Source: RGIG5472 sp051867635
Lineage (GTDB): Bacteria; Bacillota; Clostridia; Oscillospirales; Oscillospiraceae
DNA length: 14,287 bases
Direction: 5' to 3'
NCBI GenBank assembly: GCA_051867635.1
Contig: JBJDYT010000071.1
Location: forward strand, 1-14,287
Below the pieces are notes generated by a model. It did no database searches and was not told the DNA's origin. It saw only the letters and a list, made by a program, of their open reading frames with translations. This document shows positions 1-7,412 of this stretch, one piece after another. Each line of letters begins with the position of its first letter. Position 1 is the first letter of the stretch. A program made the position numbers and the translations under genes.

Positions 1-92
1 GCCTGGACATTGCCCTCGTTCAGTTCCAGCGGGTGAAAGCCATCATCTTTATGTTCCTCGTTGTATTTTTTCAACTTGTCTTTCAGTCCCAC
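1..92 (-). CDS. Unrecognised protein, N-terminal fragment (runs off the left edge)
   Basis: About 30 codons are visible on the minus strand from a GTG at 92-90, reading M-GLKDKLKKYNEEHKDDGFHP and then LELNEGNVQ before the window ends. The composition (charged, helix-like start, then a mixed segment) looks like genuine protein. GTG is chosen because CAGGGGG, a near-consensus ribosome binding site, lies eight bases upstream at 107-101, and an in-frame TAA lies further upstream with no ATG between. A good sigma-A promoter points at it (143-171). The gene is divergent from glyS. I do not recognise the family from this fragment and assign no function. Existence of the gene is fairly likely; the exact start is less sure. 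Confidence 0.6.
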   Translation of the reverse strand, partial: MGLKDKLKKYNEEHKDDGFHPLELNEGNVQ

Positions 93-142
93 AACGCAAG
101 CCCCCTGACGCGCCCAACGGCGCCGGAATGTTGGATAGTCTT

Positions 143-171
143 ATCATACCGTCTTTTTCCGCCGTTTGCAA
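143..171 (-). promoter_or_regulatory. Sigma-A promoter for the left-edge minus-strand gene
   Basis: Read on the minus strand, TTGCAA (171-166) is followed after exactly 17 bases by TATGAT (148-143). Transcription would start near 136 and reach the GTG start at 92. The box pair is divergent from the glyS promoter, which carries the same TTGCAA -35 sequence. Confidence 0.7.
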
Positions 172-195
172 GGCGGGAAGCCGCCCGGCCGCCTC

Positions 196-224
196 TTGCA
201 ATTTCCACAGCCCTTGTGTATAAT
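196..224 (+). promoter_or_regulatory. Sigma-A promoter of glyS
   Basis: TTGCAA (196-201), a 17-base spacer and a perfect TATAAT (219-224). The predicted start near 231 leaves a leader of only about 30 bases before the glyS ATG, too short for a T-box, so glyS does not appear to be controlled by tRNA sensing here. Confidence 0.8.
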
Positions 225-263
225 ATGGGGTACTGCATAAATAAGCGACAGGAGGACTGCGCG

Positions 264-1697
264 ATGAAGAATACCGAAAAGACCATGGAGAAGCTCGTGG
301 CCCTTTGCAAGAACCGGGGTTTCGTCTTCGCCGGCAGCGAGATCTACGGCGGCCTCGCCAACACCTGGGACTACGGCCCCCTGGGCGTGGAGCTGAAGAA
401 CAACATCAAAAAGGCCTGGTGGAAAAAATTCGTGCAGGAGAACCCCTATAACGTGGGCCTGGACGCCGCCATCCTCATGAATCCCCAGGTGTGGGTGGCC
501 TCCGGCCATGTCACCACCTTCAACGACCCCCTCATCGACTGCCGCAGCTGCAAGATGCGCCACCGGGCCGACCAGCTCATCGAGAATTGGAACGCCGAAA
601 ACGGCGTGACCGACGTGTCGGTGGAGGCTATGAGCAACGAGGAGCTGGTGGGCTACATCCGGGAGAAGAACATCCCCTGCCCCGGCTGCGGCAAGAGCGA
701 CTTCACCGACATCCGCAAGTTCAACCTCATGTTCAAGACCCACCAGGGCGTCACCGAGGACAGCGCGGCGGAGGTCTATCTCCGCCCCGAGACTGCCCAG
801 GGTATCTTCACCAACTTCGCCAACGTCCAGCGCACCACCCGCCGCAAGCTCCCCTTCGGCATCGGCCAGATCGGCAAGAGCTTCCGCAACGAGATCACCC
901 CGGGCAACTTCATCTTCCGGGTGCGGGAATTCGAGCAGATGGAGCTGGAATTCTTCTGCGAGCCGGGCACGGACCTGGAGTGGTTCGGCTACTGGCGCAA
1001 CTTCTGCCGCGACTGGCTGCTGGGCCTGGGGATGAAGGAGGAGAACCTGCGCCTGCGGGACCATGAACAGGACGAGCTGTGCTTCTATTCCAAGGCGACC
1101 ACGGACTTTGAGTTCCTCTTCCCCTTCGGCTGGGGCGAGCTCTGGGGCGTGGCGGACCGGACGGATTACGATCTGACCCAGCACATCAACGCCTCCGGCA
1201 AGGACCTGACCTATTTCGACCAGGAGAAGAACGAGCGCTATGTGCCCTACGTCATCGAGCCGTCTCTCGGCGTGGAGCGCAGCGTGCTGGCCTTCCTGAC
1301 GGACGCCTACGACGAGGAAGTGGTGGGCCAGGACAAGAACGGCAAGGACGACGTGCGGGTGGTGCTGCACCTGCACCCGGCTCTGGCCCCCTTCAAGGCG
1401 GCCATCCTGCCTCTGAGCAAGAAGGAGGTCCTCTCCGAGCCGGCGCGGAAGCTCCAGCAGGAGCTGAGCCGGGAATGGTCCGTGGACTACGACGAGACCG
1501 GCTCCATCGGCAAGCGCTACCGCCGGCAGGACGAGATCGGCACGCCTTTCTGCATCACCTTCGACTTCCAGACCGTGGGCGACGAGACCATGCCCGCCGA
1601 CCACTGCGTCACCATCCGCGAGCGCGACAGCATGGAGCAGGTGCGCCTGCCCATCGAGAAGGTCCGGGACTATCTCGCGGAGAAGCTGGCATACTGA
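264..1697 (+). CDS. glyS: Glycyl-tRNA synthetase, single-chain (dimeric, eukaryotic-like) type
   Basis: A 477-residue class II aminoacyl-tRNA synthetase that charges tRNA-Gly with glycine in the cytoplasm. The ATG at 264 is chosen because AGGAGG (250-255) precedes it at normal spacing and it follows the promoter at 196-224. The open frame extends upstream to 33, but that part runs through the promoter and is non-coding. Visible signatures: the GlyRS N-terminal block FAGSEIYGGLANTWDYGP; two cysteine pairs that probably bind zinc (C93/C96 in DCRSC and C139/C142 in CPGC); class II motif 2 in FRNEITPGNFIFRVREFEQME; and motif 3 in SLGVERSVLAFL, with an anticodon-binding domain at the C-terminus. 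Length fits the alpha2 family (about 460 residues), not the alpha2beta2 GlyQ/GlyS type. The gene appears to be monocistronic, with its own promoter and terminator. Confidence 0.97.
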   Translation: MKNTEKTMEKLVALCKNRGFVFAGSEIYGGLANTWDYGPLGVELKNNIKKAWWKKFVQENPYNVGLDAAILMNPQVWVASGHVTTFNDPLIDCRSCKMRHRADQLIENWNAENGVTDVSVEAMSNEELVGYIREKNIPCPGCGKSDFTDIRKFNLMFKTHQGVTEDSAAEVYLRPETAQGIFTNFANVQRTTRRKLPFGIGQIGKSFRNEITPGNFIFRVREFEQMELEFFCEPGTDLEWFGYWRNFCRDWLLGLGMKEENLRLRDHEQDELCFYSKATTDFEFLFPFGWGELWGVADRTDYDLTQHINASGKDLTYFDQEKNERYVPYVIEPSLGVERSVLAFLTDAYDEEVVGQDKNGKDDVRVVLHLHPALAPFKAAILPLSKKEVLSEPARKLQQELSREWSVDYDETGSIGKRYRRQDEIGTPFCITFDFQTVGDETMPADHCVTIRERDSMEQVRLPIEKVRDYLAEKLAY

Positions 1698-1719
1698 TAC
1701 AGGAAGCAACACTACCGCC

Positions 1720-1757
1720 GGGGGGGCGGGCAACGCTGCCCGCTCCTCCGCTTTTTT
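1720..1757 (+). terminator. Rho-independent terminator of glyS
   Basis: A G/C-rich stem (1720-1731 with 1738-1749, loop AACGCT, two imperfect pairs in the outer part) is followed by TTTTTT at 1752-1757. It lies 22 bases after the glyS stop. Confidence 0.8.
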
Positions 1758-1803
1758 CCATCTCCCCGGAAGGGGAGCGTCTTTAGCAAGCAAGGAGGAA
1801 CCC

Positions 1804-3657
1804 ATGAAAGCCATCTCGCGTTTTTGGCTGTTTCAAAAGGAGCCGGACCCCCTCTGGCCGGCAAGGAAGCTGCGCTGGTACGCCGCCTGGCGGCTCATCG
1901 CGCTGCTGCTCATGTCCGTCTGCTGGGGCGTGGCGCTGCTGGTCATCGCGGCGGGGCGCTATCCCAAGCGGGACATCCTGGGCTATTTTGAAACGCCCCT
2001 CATCGCCGCACTGAACATCCTGCCGGTGGTGCTGCTGTCGCTGCTGTTTTACGTCCTGTTTGCCCGGGCCTGGGCGGCGTTCCTGGCCTCGGGGCTCATC
2101 ACCCTGGGCTTCGCCGCGGGCAACTACTACCTGCTGCTGTTTCGGGACGACCCCCTGATGGCGGTGGACCTGCTGGACCTGTTCACCGGCCTGGGCTTTA
2201 CGGGGAAGTACGATCTCACGCCGGATATCTGGCTCTCGGCGGTGCTGGTCTGCTTCTGCCTCGCCATGGTCTTTTTGCTGCTTTTGGCCCGGGGAAAGGG
2301 GGCGGGGAAGCGGCTGCGGCTGTCCCTGCTGGCGCTGCTGCTGGTCCTGGCCTGGCCCCTGACGCTCCTTTACGGCAGCGGCACGGTGTATCAGAAAAAG
2401 GCGGTGAACTTCCACTACTTCAACCAGTGGTCGGACACCCAGCAGTATATCTCCCGGGGCTTTCTCTACCCCTTCCTCCACAGCATCGGCGACCTGATCC
2501 CCTCCCCGCCGGCGGGCTATGACGAGGAGGAGGCCGCGGCCATCCTGGCCGGCTATACGGACGAGGACATCCCGGCGGAGAAGCAGGTGAACTTCATCTC
2601 CATCCAGCTGGAGGCCTTCGCCGATTTCTCCCGCATGGGGATCGCCGGGGTGGATTTCTCCCTCTATGACGCCTATCACGCCCTGGAGGCGGAGAGCTAT
2701 ACCGGCGACCTCATCACCAACATCTTCGCCGGCGGCACCGTGGACACGGAGCGCTGCGCCATCACCGGCGTGGCGGCGCTGAAAAACTTCCGCGCCCCCT
2801 CCAACTCCTACGCCTGGTGGCTGCAGACCCAGGGCTACACGGTGGAGGGGAGCCACCCCTGCAACAACTGGTTTTACAACCGCCGCAACGTCAACGAGTA
2901 TCTGGGCCTGACGAACTACCGCTATTTCGAGGACTACTATACAAATCTCTCCGGGGACTACTACACCATGGACGACCTCCTTTTCCCGGAGATCCTGCGC
3001 CTGACGCGCGAAAGTCTGGAGGAGACGGGACAGCCCTGCTTTTCCTATAACGTCAGCTATCAGAACCACGGCCCCTACAGCGGCGAGGACTCGGCGAAAA
3101 ACTATGTGACGGGGACGCTCAGCGACGAGAGCCGGAACATCCTCAACAACTATCTCTATAACGCGGAGGACACCGTCACGCAGCTCACCGCCATGGTGGA
3201 CGAGCTGCGCAGCTGGGAGGAGCCGGTGGTGCTGCTGCTCTTCGGCGACCACAAGCCCTGGCTGGGCTACGGCAACTCGGTGTACCACGAGCTGGGGGTG
3301 GATTTCGACCTCTCTACGGAGCAGGGCCTGAAAAACTACTACGGCACCCGCTATCTCATCTGGGCCAACGACGCGGCGAAGGAAGCCCTGGGCCGGGACT
3401 TCGCCGGCGAGGGACCGGAGGTCAGCAGCAACTTCCTGCTGAACGTGCTCTTTGACGCCTGCGGCCTCAAGGGCAGCGCCTATATGCAGTTCACCGAGGA
3501 GATTCGCGCCGAGCTGCCCGTCCTGACCTCCACGGGGTACTATCTCAAAGACGGCGCGGTGCGCACGGAGCTCTCCAAGCAGGAGGAGGAAGCCCTGCGG
3601 AGGTACCGGAATGTCTCTTATTATTGGCGGGAGACCTTCTTCTTTTCGGAAATTTGA
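1804..3657 (+). CDS. LtaS-like membrane phosphoglycerol transferase / sulfatase-superfamily protein
   Basis: A 617-residue protein of the lipoteichoic acid synthase type (alkaline phosphatase/sulfatase fold), predicted to act outside the membrane on phosphoglycerol- or phosphate-containing envelope substrates. About five hydrophobic membrane segments fill roughly residues 29-193, then an extracellular catalytic domain spans about 260-580. Residues matching the LtaS metal site and nucleophile are in place: E270 (in QLEAFADF), T312 (in FAGGTVDTE), and D482-H483 (in FGDHKP); H422 lies in QNHGPY. The start ATG at 1804 has AAGGAGG (1792-1798) just upstream. No clear promoter was seen between the glyS terminator and this start, so it may rely on weak initiation or readthrough. 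True LTA synthesis versus another sulfatase-fold role (for example phosphoglycerol transfer to a glycan) cannot be settled from sequence alone. Confidence 0.88.
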   Translation: MKAISRFWLFQKEPDPLWPARKLRWYAAWRLIALLLMSVCWGVALLVIAAGRYPKRDILGYFETPLIAALNILPVVLLSLLFYVLFARAWAAFLASGLITLGFAAGNYYLLLFRDDPLMAVDLLDLFTGLGFTGKYDLTPDIWLSAVLVCFCLAMVFLLLLARGKGAGKRLRLSLLALLLVLAWPLTLLYGSGTVYQKKAVNFHYFNQWSDTQQYISRGFLYPFLHSIGDLIPSPPAGYDEEEAAAILAGYTDEDIPAEKQVNFISIQLEAFADFSRMGIAGVDFSLYDAYHALEAESYTGDLITNIFAGGTVDTERCAITGVAALKNFRAPSNSYAWWLQTQGYTVEGSHPCNNWFYNRRNVNEYLGLTNYRYFEDYYTNLSGDYYTMDDLLFPEILRLTRESLEETGQPCFSYNVSYQNHGPYSGEDSAKNYVTGTLSDESRNILNNYLYNAEDTVTQLTAMVDELRSWEEPVVLLLFGDHKPWLGYGNSVYHELGVDFDLSTEQGLKNYYGTRYLIWANDAAKEALGRDFAGEGPEVSSNFLLNVLFDACGLKGSAYMQFTEEIRAELPVLTSTGYYLKDGAVRTELSKQEEEALRRYRNVSYYWRETFFFSEI

Positions 3658-3732
3658 ATGGGAATTCAAAATTCCTTTCCAGATTGTTCAAAGTTTCTTC
3701 ATGATTCCGGGGAAAAAATCAGGTATGATACT

Positions 3733-3760
3733 CTTGCAGGGGAGGACAGGACCCTGCAAG
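3733..3760. repeat. Isolated 9-bp inverted repeat in the convergent intergenic region
   Basis: CTTGCAGGG (3733-3741) and CCCTGCAAG (3752-3760) form a perfect 9-bp stem with a 10-base loop. It has no adjacent T-run, so it is not a standard terminator. A TATGAT lies just before it (3724-3729) but has no acceptable -35 box. The rest of 3658-3951 holds only the bidirectional terminator and low-complexity T/C-rich sequence; no gene is supported there. Confidence 0.4.
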
Positions 3761-3813
3761 ACATAGGACACTTGACTTTTTCCATTTTTCCCTCTCTTTT
3801 TTCTCCCCCAAAG

Positions 3814-3854
3814 AAAAATAAGCGCGGAGGCGTTTCGCCTCCGCGCTTATTTTT
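3814..3854. terminator. Bidirectional terminator between converging genes
   Basis: A perfect 19-bp inverted repeat (3814-3832 with 3836-3854) with a TTT loop. The GC-rich core is flanked by A-run and T-run arms, so it ends transcription from both sides: the LtaS-like gene from the left and the alaX-nitroreductase unit from the right. It lies 157 bases after the LtaS-like stop and 98 bases after the nitroreductase stop. Confidence 0.92.
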
Positions 3855-3951
3855 TTGTGTTATTTGATTTTTTCGGAGAGTTTTCGACATCTGTGGAAAA
3901 CTTTTTCAAATTGCCGCCGCCGTGGTACGATCCCTCGTCAGCGGCCACCCA

Positions 3952-4683
3952 TCACGCTTCCTCGTACTGCCCAAGATATTCCGCCACAGAGCGGCTCATT
4001 TCCCTGGAAAACGCACTGTTGTATTTCCGCTTGCAGAAGGCCTGCATCCACTCGCGGTAAGACTTGCCGCCGCTGCGGGGCGTCCACATTTCTTCCAGCT
4101 CCTGTTCGCTCATGGGGCGGTAGGCGTTTTCGTGGACGATGAACTTCTGCTCCACCCGCGTGGGCTTGGGGCGATCCTTCTGCTGCTGGGTGGGATAGCC
4201 GAAAATCAGCATACCCACGGGGAAGACATAGTCCGGCAGATGGAGCAGCTCCCGCTGCTGAGCGCAGTTTTCCATCACATCGCCGATGTAGCAGCTGCCG
4301 ATGCCGAGACTTTCTGCGGCGGTGGCGGCGTTCTGCGCCGCGATCATGGTGTCGCTCACCGCCAGCATCAGATCGCCCACGCCGGGTTTGCGGGGCTCGC
4401 AGCCGGTGGCGAGATAGGCGTCGTACCACTTTTTGCAGTCGGCGCAGAAGACCAGCACCAGCCTGGCTGCGGCGATCATGGGCTGATGGTCGCAGGTCTC
4501 CGCAAGGCGGTCTTTGATGCCCTGGTCGGTGATGTCCAGAATGGTGTAGAGCTGCTGATTGCCCGCGGTGGGGGCTTCCGCTGCGGCGCGGAGGATCAGC
4601 GCCTTGTCAGCGGGGGAGATCTCCTGTTCGGTATAGACCCGCATGGACTTGCGCTGAAAAAGCTGACGAATGACTTCGTTCAT
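3952..4683 (-). CDS. Nitroreductase-family flavoprotein
   Basis: A 243-residue FMN-dependent NAD(P)H oxidoreductase of the nitroreductase superfamily, cytoplasmic. Family signatures: the N-terminal QRKSMRVYTEQEI segment (phosphate/FMN-contacting arginine and serine), the AAEAPTAGNQQLYTILDI block, and GIGSCYIGDV near the middle with the VGMLIFGYP strand after it. The C-terminal extension resembles larger FRP/NfsA-like members more than minimal NfsB. The ATG at 4683 is preceded by AAAGGAG-like sequence (about 4691-4697). It starts 36 bases after the alaX stop and probably shares its transcript. The physiological substrate is unknown; nitro compounds, quinones or flavins are all possible. Nothing links it directly to tRNA editing besides position. 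Confidence 0.88.
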   Translation of the reverse strand: MNEVIRQLFQRKSMRVYTEQEISPADKALILRAAAEAPTAGNQQLYTILDITDQGIKDRLAETCDHQPMIAAARLVLVFCADCKKWYDAYLATGCEPRKPGVGDLMLAVSDTMIAAQNAATAAESLGIGSCYIGDVMENCAQQRELLHLPDYVFPVGMLIFGYPTQQQKDRPKPTRVEQKFIVHENAYRPMSEQELEEMWTPRSGGKSYREWMQAFCKRKYNSAFSREMSRSVAEYLGQYEEA

Positions 4684-4719
4684 ACCGCTGCTCCTTTTTG
4701 TAAAAAATGGGGAGGACGC

Positions 4720-5871
4720 TTACGCGCCGAAAAACGCCCGGATCTCAGCCTCCGTGGCGGCGGCGCTGCCCTGGATGAAGCCGTCCCGTCCGCCGCCCCG
4801 GCCATGGAGGGCGGCGTTCAGCGCCTTGGCAAAGCCGCGCTCGTCGCCGCCGCTTTCGAGGCGCACGGCGTACTTATAGCCGCCGTCGCGTCCCGCGAAC
4901 ACGGCGCAGCGCCCGCCGCAGCTCTCGCCCACCGCCACGCAGAGCCGCCGCAGGCTCTCCGCGCTCATGTCCTCCTCCAGCAAAAGCACGTCCCCCGCGC
5001 CCCGCAGGGCCTCCGCCCGGAGGGCGCAGAGCCGCTCCTCCAGCGCCGCGGCCCGGAGCTTTTCCGCCGCGAGCTCTGCTTTCAGCCGCTCCACCGCCGC
5101 CGCCGTCTCCTTCGGCTTCGCGGAAAGGGCCTGGGAGATGGCGGTGTTCTGCCGGTGCAGCAGCGTCAGATAGTCAAAGGCCCGCTGGCCGCAGAGGATC
5201 TCCAGCCGGCTGCCCTCCCGAAACTTCTGGCAGGAGAGGACTTTCACCAGCCCCACCTGTCCCGCGCTCTGCACATGGGTGCCGCAGCAGGCGCAGCAGT
5301 CCGCCCCGGGGAAGGTGACGATGCGCACGTCGCCGGGGATCTCCTTTTTGCTGCGGTAGGTCAGGTTTTCCAGTTCCTCATGGCTGTGGACGCGGATGTC
5401 CACGGGGGCGTCGGAGTAGATATAGTGGTTCGCCAGGGTCTCCACCTGCCGGGCCGTCTCCTCGCTGACCTCGCCGCTGAAGTCGATGGTGACGCAGTCG
5501 CTGCCCAGGTGGAAGCCCACGTTTTCAAAGCCCGTCAGGGCGTGGAGGATGCCGCTGAAGATATGCTCGCCGCTGTGCTGCTGCATGTGGTCGAAGCGGC
5601 GGCCCCAGTGCAGCTCCGCCGTGACCTGGGACCCTACCTCCAGCGGCCCCGTGCAGCGGTGGCGGATGACGCCGTCCTTCTCGTGGACCTCCGTCACGAT
5701 GACGCTGCCGTTTATAAGGCCCTGGTCGCAGGGCTGGCCGCCGCCCTCGGGATAGAAGGCGGTCTGGTCCAGCACGATGTCGAAGCCGTCCTTCGCGCTC
5801 TCGCAGGAGAGCACGGCGGCGCTGAAACGGGTGAGGTAGGGGTTTTCGTAGTACAGCTTTCTGGTTTCCAT
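4720..5871 (-). CDS. AlaX-type Ala-tRNA editing protein with DHHA1 domain (long form)
   Basis: A 383-residue stand-alone relative of the alanyl-tRNA synthetase editing half, expected to hydrolyse Ser- or Gly-tRNA-Ala in trans. There is no synthetase catalytic core. The N-terminal beta-barrel (about residues 1-90, including AFYPEGGGQ) is followed by the editing site: HSGEH with H99 and H103, and C195 plus H199 in CACCGTHV. These are the usual four zinc-binding positions and all are present. A charged, probable coiled coil covers roughly 235-285, then a DHHA1 domain ends with GRGGGRDGFIQGSA. The ATG at 5871 is preceded by GAGAGGA. The stop lies 36 bases before the nitroreductase start. Its leader is the hairpin cluster at 5905-6232. 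Family is clear; the mischarged amino acid it prefers is not visible. Confidence 0.92.
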   Translation of the reverse strand: METRKLYYENPYLTRFSAAVLSCESAKDGFDIVLDQTAFYPEGGGQPCDQGLINGSVIVTEVHEKDGVIRHRCTGPLEVGSQVTAELHWGRRFDHMQQHSGEHIFSGILHALTGFENVGFHLGSDCVTIDFSGEVSEETARQVETLANHYIYSDAPVDIRVHSHEELENLTYRSKKEIPGDVRIVTFPGADCCACCGTHVQSAGQVGLVKVLSCQKFREGSRLEILCGQRAFDYLTLLHRQNTAISQALSAKPKETAAAVERLKAELAAEKLRAAALEERLCALRAEALRGAGDVLLLEEDMSAESLRRLCVAVGESCGGRCAVFAGRDGGYKYAVRLESGGDERGFAKALNAALHGRGGGRDGFIQGSAAATEAEIRAFFGA

Positions 5872-5904
5872 GGAACGTCCTCTCTTTTCTTATACCAGAA
5901 TTTC

Positions 5905-5930
5905 ATAAAAACCTTTAAAAAGGTTTTTAT
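5905..5930. repeat. AT-rich palindrome just upstream of alaX
   Basis: A perfect 12-bp inverted repeat (5905-5916 with 5919-5930) with a two-base loop, 34 bases before the alaX start on the minus strand. It carries no T-run beyond the stem. In RNA it would form a hairpin close to the ribosome binding site. Confidence 0.75.
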
Positions 5931-5967
5931 ACAGTCCCGCGCTGCGGCGTGGGCTGCACTTCCGTCA

Positions 5968-6004
5968 CCAGTGTACCACTGGTTCCTCCCTGAGGGCGAA
6001 GCCC
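5968..6004. repeat. Short GC hairpins in the alaX leader
   Basis: ACCAGTG-TAC-CACTGGT (5968-5984) is a perfect 7-bp stem with a three-base loop. It is followed by CCC-TGA-GGG (5988-5996) and GGGC-GAA-GCCC (5994-6004), two overlapping alternatives. All have three-base loops, like most hairpins in this cluster. Confidence 0.6.
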
Positions 6005-6010
6005 GTTGCA

Positions 6011-6086
6011 AGAACGACTTAGCGGCTTTGCCGTTTAGCCGTTCTGCATGCAGAAAATCTAAGTGGCAAAGCCACTAAGATTTTCT
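6011..6086. repeat. Two related 16-base-arm hairpins in tandem
   Basis: Hairpin A (6011-6045) has arms AGAACGACTTAGCGGC and GCCGTTTAGCCGTTCT with a TTT loop. Hairpin B (6052-6086) has arms AGAAAATCTAAGTGGC and GCCACTAAGATTTTCT with an AAA loop and one mismatch. The two left arms agree at 11 of 16 positions, so these look like diverged copies of one element. The nonamer TTCTGCATG occurs at 6042-6050 and again at 6095-6103, on either side of hairpin B. Confidence 0.7.
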
Positions 6087-6112
6087 AGTACAAATTCTGC
6101 ATGATGCGATAG

Positions 6113-6232
6113 CCGTCGGCGGCTTTGCCGCCTTACGGATATCCATACACAGCAGACGGCGCAGCGTGCGCATGCACGATGCGAGCATGCGAAGCATGCG
6201 GAATATTTGATTAAAGAATTTAATCAAATATT
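6113..6232. repeat. Further palindromes between the GH3 gene and alaX
   Basis: GGCGGC-TTT-GCCGCC (6118-6132) is extended by CCGT/ACGG (6113-6116 with 6135-6138). Then come GTGC-GCAT-GCAC within 6166-6177, GCATGC-GAA-GCATGC (6185-6199) and a perfect 14-bp AT-rich stem with a GAA loop (6202-6215 with 6219-6232). The last sits five bases beyond the GH3 stop but has no U-run on either side, so it is not a standard terminator. Together with the preceding entries this accounts for most of the 365-base gap; no gene is supported in it. Confidence 0.65.
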
Positions 6233-6236
6233 AGTA

Positions 6237-7391
6237 TTACTGTGTGGAGATCAGGCCCAGCGCCAGCTTCGCCAGCAGGATGCGCGTCACCGCCGCGTCC
6301 ACGGTGCTCTCCGGGATCTGGCCCGCCTCCACCGCCTGGATGACCAGGGGGATCTGGCTCTGGTAATCCGTGGTCACGATCATATCGTTCCCCGCCAGGA
6401 CCGCCAACGCCGCCACGGAGCCGTCCTCCGCGTAGGCCTCCACCGCGTCCATGGCGAGATCGTCCGTCAGGATCACGCCCGCGAAGCCCAGCTCCTGCCG
6501 CAGCAGCTCATGCACGGCGGGGGAGAGGGAGGCGGGCAGCTCGCCGTCCACGGCGGTCATGATGTTGTGGGAGACCAGCACGAAGGGGGTCCCCGCCTGA
6601 ATGCCCGCGGCAAAGGGCAGAAAGTCGCTTTCGCGGAAGCTCTCCAGGCTCCGCTCGTCCACCGCGATGCCCGTGTGGGTGTCCACGTTATTGCCGTAGC
6701 CGGGGAAGTGCTTGAGAACGCTCGCCACGCCGTCGGCGCGCATCTGCTCCACCACCGCTTCGGCAAAGGCGGCGGTGGTCTCCGCGTCCTCGCCGAGAGA
6801 GCGGTCATACATGAAGTCTGCCGGGTCCGTGGTGATGTCCACCACCGGGGCGAAGTTCACGTTGATGCCGAGGGAGCGGAGCAGCTCGTCCTTTTCCGCC
6901 GCGTCCGCCGTGACGGCCGCGAGCCCGCCCGCGGCGTAGAGCTTGCGGGGGGAGAGGAAGCGGCTTTCGCGCAGGGCGGGGTTGCTGCTGACCCGGCAGA
7001 CCGTGCCGCCCTCCTCGTCCACGCCGATGAAGAGCGGCAGCGCGGCCGCTGCCTGATAGCTTTCGATGTCGGAGACGATCTCCTCACGGGTCTTGTCCTT
7101 AAAGTCCCGGCCAAAGAGCAGCAGCCCGCCCAGATGGTAGGCCGCCACGTCCTCCGCCGCGTTTATCTCGGGGCAGCGGACGAAAAACAGCTGCCCCACC
7201 TTTTCCTCCAGCGTCATGCTGGAGAGCAGCGCGGCGGCGGTCTCTTCCTCCGGCGAGAGCTGGGGCTCCGGCGGAACGGTCTCCTCTTCCCCCGCCGGGG
7301 GATCGGGCTCGCCCTCGCTCTCCGCTTCGCCGCAGGCGGCGCAGGAGAGCAGAAGCAGCAGCGACAGGATGAGCGGCAGGATCTGTTTCAT
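6237..7391 (-). CDS. nagZ: Glycoside hydrolase family 3 lipoprotein, NagZ-like beta-N-acetylhexosaminidase
   Basis: A 384-residue GH3 enzyme predicted to release N-acetylglucosamine from muropeptides or related sugars. The first 20 residues form a lipoprotein signal with cysteines in LLSCAAC, so it is probably anchored outside the membrane rather than cytosolic. An acidic, proline-rich linker follows (about 21-48), then one GH3 barrel. Active-site signatures are intact: KHFPGYG (K227-H228), the D237-T-H239 acid/base dyad in VDTHTG typical of NagZ, and the nucleophile D310 in VILTDDLAM. It lacks the second C-terminal domain found in the long Bacillus NagZ. AGGAGGG precedes the ATG. It is transcribed from its own promoter with a hairpin-rich leader, after the aspS terminator. 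Confidence 0.9.
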   Translation of the reverse strand: MKQILPLILSLLLLLSCAACGEAESEGEPDPPAGEEETVPPEPQLSPEEETAAALLSSMTLEEKVGQLFFVRCPEINAAEDVAAYHLGGLLLFGRDFKDKTREEIVSDIESYQAAAALPLFIGVDEEGGTVCRVSSNPALRESRFLSPRKLYAAGGLAAVTADAAEKDELLRSLGINVNFAPVVDITTDPADFMYDRSLGEDAETTAAFAEAVVEQMRADGVASVLKHFPGYGNNVDTHTGIAVDERSLESFRESDFLPFAAGIQAGTPFVLVSHNIMTAVDGELPASLSPAVHELLRQELGFAGVILTDDLAMDAVEAYAEDGSVAALAVLAGNDMIVTTDYQSQIPLVIQAVEAGQIPESTVDAAVTRILLAKLALGLISTQ

Positions 7392-7412
7392 GGCGTTCCC
7401 TCCTTATACTAT

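Noticed and set aside
144..1814. Long minus-strand open frame opposite glyS (556 codons)
   Set aside because: It is antisense to an unmistakable glycyl-tRNA synthetase. Its product is a low-complexity valine/leucine/histidine-rich shadow of GC-rich coding sequence.
1783..3669. Long minus-strand open frame opposite the LtaS-like gene
   Set aside because: It shadows a plus-strand gene with intact catalytic residues and a good ribosome binding site; its composition is artefactual.
3658..3867. Possible 69-codon plus-strand ORF after the LtaS-like gene
   Set aside because: It begins directly after the stop, lacks a ribosome binding site and runs through the bidirectional terminator.
3892..3900. 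TGTGGAAAA, a match to the reverse complement of a DnaA box
   Set aside because: It is a single isolated match without a cluster or AT-rich unwinding region, which is expected by chance.
3922..6078. 718-codon plus-strand open frame across the nitroreductase, alaX and the hairpin cluster
   Set aside because: It is antisense to two recognisable proteins, has no family motif, and continues into non-coding palindromes.
5905..6232. CRISPR array
   Set aside because: The hairpins have different sequences and no regular repeat-spacer spacing, and no cas gene is present.
6202..6232. Perfect 14-bp AT-rich stem as the nagZ terminator
   Set aside because: The stem has no G/C core and no U-run follows it on the minus strand, so it was listed with the palindromes instead.
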